Assembly (NCBI GenBank): GCA_973895155.1
Contig: OZ316892.1
Span: 12,462,001-12,526,000 of the forward strand
Reading direction: 5' to 3'
Length of the DNA: 64,000 nucleotides
Origin: Marsupella aquatica
Taxonomy: Eukaryota; Marchantiophyta
Position numbers and translations under genes: made by a program. The notes under the pieces are model-generated. The model was not told the origin of the DNA. It did not search any database and saw only the letters and a program-made list of their open reading frames with translations. Positions 45,563 to 58,300 of the stretch are shown in pieces (position 1 is the stretch's first letter; each line of letters begins with the position of its first letter).

Positions 45563-45792
45563 GGGCTTGAGTATTTGAATCACACCTGTCACTATAAAAG
45601 CCTCATTCCATGTCTCACTACTCACCATAAAAGGTGGAGCACTAAGCACCTTTTGTGAAGCACTTGCCAATAAAAGGGGGCTTGAGTATTTGAATCACAC
45701 CTGTGACTATAAACAGCCCCATTCGATGTCTCCGTAGTCACCAAAAAGGTGGAACACTAAGCACCTTTTGTGAAGCACTTGCCAATAAAAGA
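45563..45792. repeat. 115-bp tandem duplication
   Basis: The block starting GGGCTTGAGTATTTGAATCA occurs at 45563 and 45678 and runs through AAGCACCTTTTGTGAAGCAC in each copy. The copies differ by a modest number of substitutions and small indels. No coding sense. Confidence 0.85.
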
Positions 45793-46888
45793 TTTTGCAC
45801 TCACCACCTTTTGTGGAGATCAAAGTACATTCCTGAACCTGTGCACTTTACAATGAGAGCTATGGGTAACTGTAGCCGGGCAGTTGTGGTTTAAATAATG
45901 CACTTCTGGTCAAAAATCATATGATAAGTAGTTGAGTTGGGATTTGAAATAAGGGACCCACCTTTTAGGGGACTCGGAACAATCATCAAGAAGAGTGCTA
46001 AGAGTGCTACTGTAAAAGTTGTTAGGAAGAAGAAGTTACAAAAAGATGGAACTGGTTAGGTTAAAGAAAATAAGTGATAAATTGTATTATGCAGAATAAT
46101 TATCAAATTTAGTATTGACCTAACCATGACTAAAAAAGTGACAAGATGATTATTATTTTTAAAAGTGTAAAGACTGCTAAATTCGAGTTTTTCCGGCGAC
46201 ACGTGTAGAGAGTAATTATGATGTCGAGGGTGTCCCAGTTGTTTGTCACTTGTCCTAGTGTTATATCTGTGTGTCCCTGGCTCAGCTCAGGGTAGGTATG
46301 ATAACCATTTCTAGAAACACTAGAAATATATATAAGAGAGATAATGTCTCATAAACATCTCTAAAAATGTACAGAAAAAGATACACGAGTCCCCAGGCCA
46401 GCTCATAACCATCTCTAAAAATACACAGAAAATGATACACGAGTCCCCAGGCCAGGCTGCTAAAAGGGTTCCCTGGTTCACCCCAGGATAATGCCTCATA
46501 ACTATTTCTAGAAAAATTTAAAATAAAAGAGGGATAATGCCTCATAAGCATCTCAAGAAACAAAAAGGTACACACAAGTTCCTAGGTCAGGCTGGTAAAG
46601 GGTTCCATGGCTCACCCCAGGGTACTACACCGTAACCATTTCTAGAAATACAAAGAGAAAGACCACTTTATTTTGTGCAACACATGGATATTGAGCTAGT
46701 CTTATGATACAAGCGTGAATGAACTCTACTCTTAAGGGCCTAGGGTCTGGAGTGAAGACTCTAGACTGTGACCCTTTATACAGACAAAAGTGATAATGAG
46801 TCTCAAGAGAAAAAAACTTTAAAAGAGGATGGACAAAAAGCAAGGATGAGGCAAAGATTAATTGAAATGGCATAGAAATTGTATCATG
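45793..46888. other. Spacer with degenerate local repeats
   Basis: About 46290-46640 is built from imperfect copies of a unit with CATAACCATTTCTAGAAA, AGAGGGATAATGCCTCATAA, GAGTCCCCAGGCCAG and TTCACCCCAGG phrases. No coding region recognised. Confidence 0.5.
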
Positions 46889-47085
46889 CAAGATTGTGTT
46901 TACCTCCAAGGAACTGCTAATGGGGCTAATATACAAAGAAAAAAACAACACACTTTATTATGTAAGATTGTGTTTACTTTCAATGAACTGGTAATCGGGC
47001 TAGTATACAAAGAAAAATTACACTTTATTATTATGCAAGAAGATTGTGTTTACATTCAAGAAAAGAGTAATCCTTGCTAGCATAC
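46889..47085. repeat. About 75-bp repeat, three copies
   Basis: AAGATTGTGTTTAC begins units at about 46890, 46963 and 47040 (periods of about 73 and 77 bp). The first two are each followed by CTAATATACAAAGAAAAA or CTAGTATACAAAGAAAAA and then an ACACTTTATTA block; the third is cut short near 47085. It ends about 650 bp upstream of the MTA start codon. Confidence 0.8.
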
Positions 47086-47730
47086 AAAACACGAGAGACA
47101 GGTTTAGGAACTCGTATGAAACGAGCACCTCCTCGTCTCTTTGAATCCTCTCTCTGTGTTGAACTCTCTCCCAAGTCTTTGGGAGCGCTTGTTCGGTTCG
47201 TCTTTTCGTTGCCAAGTGCTGGAGAATTGGAGGATGAAGCATTTTGTTGAAGCTGCGCGCAGCATCCTTCTTAGCTCTATCAATCGGCACTCGGTCTCGC
47301 TCCAAGTCGTTTCGGAGCCAGGTCGAAGCATTTCTTCTCAAGTTCCCGCGAAACAAATCTTTAGCTCGATCTTCTCACTCTGTGTGCCTCAGTGTCGTTT
47401 GCTACGACATTAGGGCTTAAGCATTCTTTCGAAACTCTTCACAGGAATCTTTGATTTACAAACAGTCTGACTGCGCACTGGCTTTTCGAACCTGCATTCG
47501 TCTTTGAATTGGGCGTACTCAAATTTCTGCAAAGATGGCTCCAGCAGTTCGCTTGAATGTTTCTGCGGCAATCGAGACTCCCGGATAGCATGGCGCTAAC
47601 GCGCAACTGACTAGAATAAAGAATTTCGCCCGGTTTCTTCCCCTGTCCCGTGCGATCTCTCCTGCGGACAAGGGCCCTGGGGGACGGACAAGACTTTTGT
47701 TAGGGAGAGCCGTCACTTCGCTCGGGAAAA
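47086..47730 (+). promoter_or_regulatory. Presumed promoter and 5' UTR of MTA
   Basis: A 645-bp region directly before ATG 47731, less AT-rich than the repeats to its left. Short frames on both strands have no family signature. It may include a 5' UTR intron. No TATA box could be assigned. Confidence 0.35.
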
Positions 47731-50700
47731 ATGGAGTTACAAGGGGAAGAGGAGAACGAAGAGATCATTCTTCTCAGAGAGCATAGGCAGCAGCTGCGTG
47801 AGAATGTTGATAATCAACAGCGTGCCCGTGACGAATTTATGAACAATCTCAGCTCCATTGTACCAGACCTTGTCGCTTCTCTTGAGCTATCTTTAAAAGT
47901 TGCGAGCTCGGTAGGAGGCCTGAATGCGAAGAGAGTGAGGACCGAGAAGCAAGGCCTTGCTAAAGTAGACGTCAAAGCCCTGGAGTATTTGAGGGGCAAT
48001 GATGGCAATGGGGGAATTATGGGTGGAGGTCCCTTCAGGAATGGAACCGGTAACAGACCTGAAACCAGGGTGTTTAATCGAGGCCTTGGGAAATGCAATG
48101 GGGAGAGTGAGAACTGGTTTGGTGACAAAGTTGGGGAAACAGAGAATTGGGGGCACGAGAATTGGATACAGAACGAAGGAATTCGACTGGAAGCACTGAC
48201 GTTTGTGAAGGGGATGGTTGCTGCCTGCTTGTTGGCACCTACGACTTTTATACCTATTGATTCAAGTGGTATTCACCGGCGATTGGCAAAGGATCCCACC
48301 AAGTCTGAGAGAGATGCACTTGTAGAATTGGGTGCCCAGGGAGGGGGTGTAAGGGCTGTGGAGAAGGCTCTGAGAGCTCTCGCTGAGTCCACAAATGGGG
48401 GCGTAGAGATTGAAGAATTTGCTGTGAGTGGGAAAGCTCGGTTGATGGTTTTAGGAGTGGACCGGAACAGATTAGCAAAAGAAACCCTGGGTCTGGGCCC
48501 TCCTCCTGGTCTTCGGATGATTGGTGATCAAGGAGTAGTACCGCATATGATGGGGTTTGAGCCCAATGGTGTCCCTGTTCCCCACAATTTGGGCCCTCCT
48601 GGGCATCTGCGGCCAGATATGTGGGGTGGTGGTGGCGACCCTCATATGCAGGGTGGCCCAGGACCTTTGCCTGGACCTGGACCACCGATTTTTCCTGGAG
48701 GTCCACCCCCTGCAATGGTACAGCGCGGCGGACCACGAGGCATGCCGGGCATGATGGGAATGCCTGGACCTCTTGGACTAGGAATGGGTTTTGGAGGAAT
48801 GGCTGGTCCTTTTCAGAGGCCTCCATTAGTTCAGCAGGGGTTAGGAATAGGACCACCTGGAGTAGTAGGGAAAAGTAAGGGTGGTGATGATGATGAGATG
48901 AAAGATTTGGAGACTCTGCTCAACAAAAAGTCCTATAGAGAGTTACAGCAATCTAAGACAGGAGAGGAGCTGCTGGAGCTGCTTCACCGGCCAACTGCTA
49001 AGGAGACTGCCGTTGCAGCGAAGGTTGGTTGTTTATTAATTGAAAATTTTTCCTCCTGCTAGTTTCATTTATCTATCGTAGCAGCCCAGCATGTGGCCAA
49101 ACTGACGGGGAAATTTGGTGCGTGTAGTTCAAGACAAAGGGTGGTTCCGCATTAAAGGAGTATTGCCCAGCTCTTACAAAAGAAGATTGCCGTCGGCAGA
49201 GGGGATCCTTTATGGCTTGTGAAAAGGTTTGAGTGGAACATCCCTAGCATTCCATGAAATGCTTCTTTCAAGAGGCTAAGCGTCGTACTTTCCTACGGTC
49301 TTCAATGAGTTAATGTGGCCCATCGACTAGCTTGTGACGATGCGATCTGTAACTCTGTTCCATATTTGTGGATTCTTGAAGCATTTTTTGACTGTCAGCA
49401 GTGCATAGTTTACTCTATCATTGAACGTTATCTATTGGGCTTACCTTTAACACTATCGATTTTATTAAGACCTCTCTTATGGTGACCTTGAATTTATTTA
49501 GGTGCACTTTCGGAGAATTATTGCACCCCACACTGATAGCAATTTGGGGGACTGTTCTTTTCTCGACACATGCCGGCATATGAAGGTACCAAGGATATGC
49601 TTGAAGCTCCAATAGAGTTTCGCAAACCGTGCTCATCTAGAAGCTTGATGCTCTCTGTTGGTAGTTTGTAATATTCTGCCCGTCGTTGCTAACACTGTAA
49701 TTAATTAAAGGTTGGTACTATTTGTTTGAGAATGTGACAGAGGCAAAGGTTCGTTTCGGTTGCGGTGTTCTCAGGTCTTTTGATTTTGACTGTTCATTGC
49801 AGACCTGCAAGTATGTCCACTACGAGCTTGACCAAACTCAAGATGCACAGGGCATAATGGGCGGGGTTCCGGGATTACCTGTCCCTCAGGGTTCACTTTC
49901 AAGGCCACGACGGGCAGAATATTGCTCAGACGCAGAGCTTGGAGAGCCCCAATGGATCAACTGTGATATCCGGTCATTTCGAATGGATGTTTTGGGTCAA
50001 TTCGGTGTTATAATGGCAGATCCTCCTTGGGATATTCACATGGAGTTACCGTATGGAACTATGGCTGACGATGAGATGCGCAACTTGAATGTGCCAGTTT
50101 TGCAGACAGATGGACTGATCTTTCTTTGGGTCACAGGTCGAGCTATGGAGCTCGGTCGTGAATGGTAAGTTACAGAATTCATTGACTTGAAATGCTAGTA
50201 CTTGTAGCAGTTTTTACAAGTCTGACCCAGCAAGTCGCTACGCAAGCACAAGAAAATCAGTAAATGCCCGAAGAAAGATAGGAGGGCTTCATCTGTTCAG
50301 GATGAAGCCCTTGCATGAAATCAGTAAACTGGCAGATCAGAGTTATCCTGGGGCCACATGTCATAATTGTCTCATGTAAGACTAGGCATTTTGGGGGGGG
50401 TTACTGTGTAAGCTATCGTCATCCACAACGGTCCTTGCAAAATCAGGTTGACGCTGGCAGTTTAACGTCATAGACAGGCAGATTTCTCCATACAAATAGG
50501 AGAGAATCTTTATTAGTCTTTCTTGTTTTGATATATTTTTTTAACTCGTACTTCTCCCGTGTGAAAACTTTTGGTCGGCAATTTGGGACCTGGGGTCAGT
50601 GAGATTTGCGTGTATTGCGATTTTACTGCTCGCACAGTCTTGGTAACTTTACTCTTGCTATCCTTGTAGTTGATATTGTCCGCACTGGTCATCTTTTACC

Positions 50701-51803
50701 GCAAAGCTTTCGTTGCATCCACAAGATCCCTGTCTTGATTAACTAACTATCTGGCCTCCCCAGTTTGGAGCTGTGGGGTTATCGCAGGGTTGAGGAGATG
50801 ATATGGGTAAAGACCAATCAGCTGCAACGGATCATAAGGACTGGCAGGACAGGTCACTGGCTAAATCATAGCAAGGAGCACTGCCTTGTTGGAATAAAAG
50901 GGAACCCAGAACTCAATCGTAATATAGATACAGATGTTATTGTCGCAGAAGTTCGTGAAACAAGTCGCAAACCGGATGAGGTAGGCTTTGCTGAATTCTG
51001 TCCCATCACCTTCTTATGTAACTTCGAGTTGTAACCCTTATAAATTATACTCCGAGCTTTGTCGATTTTATATTATTGGCGTTCCTGCAGGGTAGTTGTT
51101 GAGAACTGATCAGCAACTATTGTTTTAACGGCTCAACATTGTTTTTGTTGTTTTGAAGATGTATCCGTTGCTGGAAAGAATAAGCCCGCGAACGCGAAAG
51201 TTAGAGTTGTTTGCACGAATGCACAACACACATGCTGGGTACTGCCGTAATCCCTGTTTGCTGGCAAGCTATCAGTTGTGATGGTTTGATGCGTCTGATG
51301 GTTTTAGGTTTTTGACAGTGGTAGTCTTCCTGTTGCTATCTACATGTAAGTTGTAGTCACCTTATGCAGAGTTTCCCTAGTCTAATAATTTCTGGATGCC
51401 TCTGTTGTAGAAGATTTGGAACGTTGAATGTGTAGCCCTCGACTTTTTCCATTGACTCACACTATTTGGCATGTGGTGATTGGGCAGGTGGATCTCCTTG
51501 GGCAATCAGCTGAATGGTGTTCGCCTCGTTGACGAAGCACTGAGGGCACGATTCAAGGGAGCTTACCCTGATATAGAAGTTCAACCTCCTGACCCTCCTG
51601 TGAAATTTAATAATCAAGACGGGGATTCTCAAGCTCTAGTCAAAAGCCCTCTTCCTGTTGGATTAGCAGCAAAAGAGATAACGGAGGCAAGTATTTCAGT
51701 TACAATTGCAATCAGTACAGGAAACATAGGAGGTGACGAGAAAATTGGATTAGAGAGAGATTCTCAGACAACGAATCTGCCTGAGGACAGTCAGAAATCC
51801 TGA
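47731..51803 (+). CDS. MTA: N6-adenosine-methyltransferase MT-A70 family (METTL3 homolog MTA)
   Basis: This is the catalytic subunit of the mRNA m6A writer, which transfers methyl from S-adenosylmethionine to adenosine in nuclear mRNA, working with MTB (METTL14) in other plants. Seven exons: 47731-49023, 49128-49226, 49502-49585, 49803-50164, 50764-50980, 51159-51238, 51488-51803; 816 residues. Residues 1-80 are charged and probably helical ([19 protein letters not shown]). About 255-385 is rich in Gly, Pro and Met ([20 protein letters not shown]). [20 protein letters not shown] precedes the paired CCCH zinc fingers ([27 protein letters not shown]). The catalytic DPPW is at about 565-568 ([20 protein letters not shown]), followed by [59 protein letters not shown] and VQPPDPP. 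The last 65 or so residues are not conserved. Arabidopsis MTA is 685 residues; the surplus is mostly in the low-complexity N-terminal half. Confidence 0.96.
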
Positions 51804-53171
51804 AAGGAACAAATTGGTGGAAGTCGTGCAATTATTGTAATTGTGGAGCCATCTGGCGTAAATTTCCCAAGCAAGAGCATGAATGCATTGTTTCAGACAC
51901 CATTGCAACTGTCTGGAATGTTCAAAGAAAAATGTTTTTGAGCAGAAAGGTAGTGTACCTGTCCCAGGGGAATGGTTCGATCCTACAATTTCGAAATTTC
52001 TTTGTCTTCAGGGTGGGGGAAGGGAGCGAATGTGTAGTACACTGTCGTTCACACTACTCGGTTGTGGTTAAATTTGAGTATTCATCTCCGCTCAGTTAGG
52101 GAATGGCTGCCTCGTAGGATCTTGGTGGAATGTTTAGTTAAACTTATCTGCATATAGGGTGCCCTGCAACCGGCCAGTCATAACCCCATAATTATGGGCC
52201 CTAAACCTTAAATGTTGAATTATGCGAAGAGGAATGGGAGCTGGCACGACAAACCCACTGCCTTATTTACCCCTTTTGGAGAATTGATCCAGGAGTAACA
52301 GCGAAGAGATGGACTTCACAATCTGGGCTGAGACTGGAGGCGAGAATTGGCCCCGGAACTGCTCTTACATAAGGGATCCAGAGAGGGGATGAATGGGCAT
52401 CACTCTACCTTTGATTGGACCCCAAAGTTTGAAACCCACTCATCGTCATCGCCTATGTAGATTTTTAAAAATAATCTTGTTGTAGATTTCGTCTCAGGAA
52501 TTACCAAATCACCCCCAGATTTACCAAAATTCCACTACAGTTTGAGAAATTACAATAGTACCCCTCGTAATTCTCTAGAGTGCCAGTATTCCTTATGCCA
52601 CAACCCGTCCTTGCAAATCTCCATCACTATACAATATACGCTGTCATGTTATAGCAGAGTACAGTACAACACATGTTTTCATCTGTTGCAACTGAACACT
52701 GCCAGCTCTCGTCTTGAGAAACAAGGACACCTTGGCCTAGCAGAGACATTGCAGGTACAGTACAACACATCTTTTCATCTGTTGCAACTGAACGCTGCCA
52801 GGTCGTCTTGAGAAGGTCAATTAAATTTATGAGTCATTACAGTCTTCCCACAAAATAGGACTTCTGGCGAAATGGATGCGGTTTATGTATGGGTTGTCGA
52901 TTCACTGCAGGGGAAATGCATCGGGCATACTGTATTGTACCGTGAAGTTTTTACTTCGCATTTGGGAAATTTATTTGTTTTCTCCAACTACAAATGCACT
53001 CATAAACGTGTGAGCTAATTACAATAGTCAATTTTGAACATTCAGAGTAACTGTGATGTAAGGGGTGACAGGAACAGAACAACAGCACCAAACCCTAAAT
53101 CAGTCCTCTCAGCTAGGCAATTGGGTGATGCTCATCCAATCAGTCCTCGCAGCTATGCAAGTGGGGAGGCC
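51804..53171. other. MTA 3' flank with a 96-bp duplication
   Basis: It starts with the MTA 3' UTR. A tandem duplication with period 96 bp (GTACAGTACAACACAT at 52659 and 52755, each followed by TTTCATCTGTTGCAACTGAA) spans about 52659-52815. The frame at 52542-52811 is its translation and carries no recognised motif. Confidence 0.5.
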
Positions 53172-53435
53172 ATGCTGCAAAGAATGTCTATATCCGTATT
53201 ACTGGTTGTGTTTCTGACAATTGTTTTTAACTCCAGCTCTCATCAGTATGCCTTATGCATGCAAGAGAATGGCTGCAACTGGAAATTGTTCATTGGATGT
53301 ACATTACAGCTTCAGGCCAATGCCTTGTGCATGCACGAGAATGCCTGCGACTGGAAATCGTTCATTGGATGTACATTACAGCTTCAAGCCGATCACTGTT
53401 GCAACTTTGAATTCATGGCTGTGGCTTCAGTTTGA
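53172..53435 (+). CDS. Possible small secreted protein with two cysteine-containing repeats
   Basis: An 87-residue ORF from ATG 53172 opens with a signal-peptide-like sequence (MLQRMSISVLLVVFLTIVFN), then a likely cleavage region SSSHQYA, and then two consecutive 24-residue repeats sharing C-x5-C-x7-C: CMQENGCNWKLFIGC and CMHENACDWKSFIGC, each followed by TLQLQA. The tail adds HCC and a hydrophobic end. The repeats are a 72-bp tandem DNA duplication (from 53248 and 53320), so the in-frame period may be accidental. They differ by four amino-acid changes and two silent ones in 24 codons, which is no clear sign of purifying selection. An overlapping frame at 53221 is also open. The family is unknown and coding status uncertain. 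Confidence 0.3.
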   Translation: MLQRMSISVLLVVFLTIVFNSSSHQYALCMQENGCNWKLFIGCTLQLQANALCMHENACDWKSFIGCTLQLQADHCCNFEFMAVASV

Positions 53436-55303
53436 ATTCTGAAGACCTTGATCTTACTTGACTCAAGAAATGGCTAAGAATTGTTTGTCATACTCCAAGT
53501 AGAGCAGTAAACAGGAGAATCTTAATTCTTTCAACGCTCTACACCGAGATAAGCCTTTGGTAAGGAAGGCAGGTTTTCTGAACCACTTCCAAGAATCATT
53601 ACTTCCTTCAACTGCGAACATTGGAGAAGCCTTTCATATTGGAAAAACTATTTTCTGAACCGCATAGTTCTCCAAATACGCACATGGATAGCTCTCTTGC
53701 AAGAACAAACGTCGAAAAGATATTAAGCCAGTGACAGTAAATGGTTGCACCTCCTTATAACTCCCAAATACGGGCTTCACAATTAATATTTCAACATTGT
53801 ATATTGGCCTTGAGACCCGGGTTGTGCCGAAGTGTCACATTTAATACAGTTTCGGGCACATCAAAGATCCCTAACCAACTGCACTTAAACTAGAAACGTA
53901 ACACTTGGTTCGCCATTGATATGATGAGATGACAGTCAAAGGAGAATACTTCTCAATATTATGGTCCGGTGAAAACTGAGGCGCAACTCTGGTTTCTGCA
54001 GCTTCCAGACCACTGTAGCTTTAACACACAGGCTTTCAGACAACTGTGACTTCACTACACAGGATTCCGTTCCAGGTCGCCCGTCTCGCCAGGATCTTCT
54101 ATCATGACCCAGGGTATGCTTAACTTCTTAAACCAACGAGGGAATTGGGCACGCGATATAGACCGGCATTTGGTAAGTCAGGAACGATTGGAAGACCGAA
54201 TGTGAAACTCCCAGACCCAAGAACATTATGCTTCGCTCCTCTAGATGAGTTTGACTACCAACAAAACTGTGACTTCCAAATACAATCCATCGCTAACTAG
54301 GGCAAGATTAAGCAAAATGTGCTTTGGGTCAGCTAGGTTCAGAAGAAAACCTGCTGTCAAATCATCAGAAACGAGCTGATGTAAAATGGAAACCTTCGAC
54401 GCTTAGAACACTTCGCTAGCACCGCTCACACATGCCTGACCGACAGCTTCTAACATAACCTAGGGACATCTCATGACATCTCTGAGCTTACATCAACAAC
54501 CCCTCTTTCAATAACATAGTTCTAGTAGTTCATTAGACAATCTTTATAAAAAAGAAAGCCATAGGGCAACCCACAATCTACCTTCTGGCCTTCTCGAAAA
54601 TGATATTTCCTGATCCAGGCCCACATTCATCCCATGATGCAACGAAAATCAATTTACTCTTTTGACGATAAGAGAACATCCCTTCAATAGTTGTGTCACT
54701 TTGTAACCCCACTCGGACACTCAACTTCAGCTCAAAACCACTAATAAACATCTGCAAGATGACTGGAATCGGGGGAGGTACCATCCACACAACAGTGGGA
54801 GGTATAATTTGTTTCAATCAACTTTTACAAGAAATGAGAATGTCGGCTGGTGCCGAAATACCACAAATAGGAGTAACCTCACACGGCTGAACTCCACGGA
54901 CCTACTTTACATACAGAGGGTCTCCGCAGCAATATTTTCCGTCCAGGAATTGCTATCCTGGAGGACATTCGAGTCCAAAATCTCTCGCTGAAACTCTATT
55001 GTGTCTTTCGGGTACACCTACTGGTACTATTGGTTTTCCCTACTTGGAAAGAAGGGTCGTACGAAATTGTAACCCAGTTTAGTTTAGAGCATATGTTACA
55101 CATGGACTCAGGCAGGCGTCAAACAATGGGCAGAGCATAGCTACGTAAGGTGGTTGAAATTGACATGAGAAGCAGTGAAATTTCCTGGCGCAACACAATG
55201 CCTTCATACCTGCTGCTTAGGCTGACAACCACTTGCAGAAGAGGTCTATGAGAAAGCAAGTGGAAAACACGGAACTGTGTGCATGAGGACTCTCGAGGTA
55301 TGT
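53436..55303. other. Spacer and XRN 3' flank
   Basis: The right end contains the 3' UTR of the minus-strand XRN gene. Phrases such as 'CCAGACCACTGTAGCTTTAA' and CAGACAACTGTGACTTCA near 54007-54050 form a short degenerate repeat. Open frames at 54817-54578 (minus) and 54693-54890 (plus) overlap each other and have no recognised motif. Confidence 0.4.
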
Positions 55304-58300
55304 TCAGTATCTCTTATTGTAATTATAGTTATTACTATTGTTATTATTATTATTCTGTTGCCTCGCACCCCTCCCTCGGCCCTGAATAGGTCCAAAACTA
55401 TTTGATGTCACCACTTGCTGGGTTACATGAGAATAACTTTGCGACGACCCTGCTCCTCGCCCTCCAGTCCAAACATTCGATGCACCTGGTGGACCAGACT
55501 GTTGACTGTGCGACGAGTGTGCACCGCCCCTGCCCATGAACCCCGGGCCACCTACAGCAGGTGGAGCTCGTGGTACAGTTTGATGATGGTGGTAGCCTTG
55601 CTGGGATTGATGGGATTGGTGAGATTGACCGCTGGATTGGTGCGGGTAATATCCATTACCATATCCACTTTGAGCAAGATACTGCTGTTGAGGTATATAA
55701 GAGGGCTGTGTATAGGACTGAGGTGCTCCATAGCCTCTACCATATTGGGGACCTTGTGCAGCATACCCTTGCTCATAACCTGGAGGTCCTGCGGGACGTG
55801 GCCTCAGCCCTGGTTGACCTCCTTGAAGAGAAGGATGCTGATAAGGTGAGGGGGATCCGAGGATTCCTCCAGAGACTTGCTGGCTTTGTCGCTGAGCTAT
55901 TTGGTATGCAGCACCAGAACTATTGTTCCTGTGAGGAAGGCTGTTGAGTAACAATCGACGGGCTGCATCCCCCAAATGGTGGCCAGAAATGGCATTTGCT
56001 ACTGGGGGCCTGCGTGACAAAGTTACACTTTCTGTAAGATTCATAGACTGACATCAAATGATGTAAACACATCACATCAAGAACATCTATGCCATTTGAC
56101 ACCTACATCAAGCCCTCTTTCAGGTTGAAGCACCACAGACCTATCTTGAATTTGCTGCCTCCGTCCGTTGTCCTCATGCCATAATGGTTGGGTCTTAACA
56201 TCCTGCTCTGATATCGTCTGCAAAATCTCACCCACACGTTGTCAAGTCATCATCGAAAATAGAACTTTAAACTATAACCATGTCAGGTTTGCAGTATCTA
56301 CCTGAAATGAGAGTATATTCGATCACAAAGTTCAGAGACACCAAAAACAAGCAATTCTTGTGCATTAAGGAAAAAATCCTGCATCCAATTAATCTTAGTT
56401 TATAGTGATGCCCAAACTTTGTCATGGGAGACTACCCAGACATGTAAAAGGGAACTCGTCAGAGACAGTTTTTGGAAGAGGCGCCCTCCTGTCTATTGAG
56501 AAGCAGACGAGCTTCCTTGTACATTCTGTGTATTTCTCTGCTGAACTGATTCCCATCTTTTCCTTCTTTTCCTCCGTGATCTTCTTGGATGGATTCCACA
56601 CTGAACATGAGAGTCTTTCTGTTTAAAAGTTTCTTAGATATGTACAGGTTCAAACCTTTCTTAATAATATTATTCCTAATTATACTCTCGAAGGGTACTA
56701 CGTTGCATAATGCCCCACTTATTTTCTAGTCAGCTCCTCACACATTAACAGGGAATATGACCCTAATTTCGTCCTTCATCAGCATGATCAAGTTACAACT
56801 GTGCACAATATTTTCTAACTATAGTTAGGACTTCCTCAAAAACATGAGAAAAAATAATGTTTTAATTGCTGATCATTCAAGCAAACAAAGACGGTAGTCA
56901 GAGGTCATCGAGCCATCCAGACATTCCAGAAGTAAGTTCAAGTTTCTTGAAACGCAATAATTTAGAAACAGAGTCGTTGAAAGGTAGGCAAGCAGGTTGC
57001 TCTCGAAGTTTTGAGATGTACCTTCTCAGGCATTGTAACTCCCTCCGGGGGTTTCGCAATATGTCTATGATGTGGGGGGTTCCTATATATGACAGATCTG
57101 CAAAACGAAGGACACAGCAACAAAACAAGAGTCAAAGACTTCAATGTGGCCAGTTCAATGCAGGACAAGAGTTGTGGCACGGCACAGGTAAGCCTCGAAC
57201 TTCATATAGTTTATTGAATTAATTTTCAGGTTACAAATATCCCAGGTGATGAGTGGGAGTTACTGGAGGCCACCCCGGCTATTGTCACAGCCAGATGAAT
57301 CAAATAGAGAAGACATCAGTCATCTTGACTAAATCCCACGGACCAATTGAAATGAAATTAAAACCGTTAAAAGACGAACCTATCCAGGACAACAGATAAT
57401 GCTGTTTACGCCACTACCTCTGCCTACATATAGCAAAATCAAAAGGAGTCTATGAATAGTCAATCGATCTCAGTAGGATACTTTCCAGTATTGGTACTTA
57501 CAATACTTGATTGTTGGTGATGTTTGACAATCCTTCAACGGGTGAAGGAAATATGGGAGGGCAAGCATCGCCGTCACAAAGGTAGAGGAACCCATTCATA
57601 CCACCACTGCAAAAGTCGCCTCAACAATCAGTCCTTGAACAAATATTTCCTCCAGCTATCATCCGAAAAGGATTCCTTAAATGAAACTATACATAACTTC
57701 TCGCAAGCATTTACTTGGAATCGAGAAAAAATTTAATCTAATTAGCAAAGCATGTTCCTACATGCAGAAACTGTACAACGAAACAAACCACTGGTACATG
57801 GGCTGACACGGAAGGGTTACAACACCTGGCTAATGGATTTAACTCCTCCTTTGCCTCGGAGCGTGCTTTTCCAGTAAGATGCCCAAATCGATCATAGAAA
57901 GAAAAAATATAGGGAGCTAGAGCATGACTACAAGATACAAACAGCATCTCGGGCAGTGTGCTATTTCTCCTAGCTTCTACGGCCTGCAAAGGATTATCAA
58001 TCAATCACTTACTGTTAGGGGAGTTCAGAGCATCGATACACAAATGGCAAGAAGAATCACAATTGCGCAGCCAGTGAAGACGTCCATTCACTTGATACAA
58101 TAACCATTATCTCTTACCGTAAGAGTTCCTTCCACTTTGCTTATTTCTGCCAGAAGTCGCTCTTCTTCAATGAAAGGAAGCTTTGCTACACCCTGTACCA
58201 GATACCCATGTGCACAAGGTCAAATCGCATCGACTGCTTTTGTGCTCAGCAGTAAGTTCAATGATCGACTCAAAGCAAACTGAACGGTCTTCAGTTACGA

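Noticed and set aside
48254-48856. 200-residue minus-strand open frame
   Set aside because: It lies entirely antisense to the first MTA exon. Its long open run follows from the Gly/Pro-rich codons of the real gene; MTA homology settles the strand.
55415-55947. Plus-strand open frames of 128 and 144 residues
   Set aside because: They are antisense to the low-complexity terminal exon of XRN, and overlap each other.
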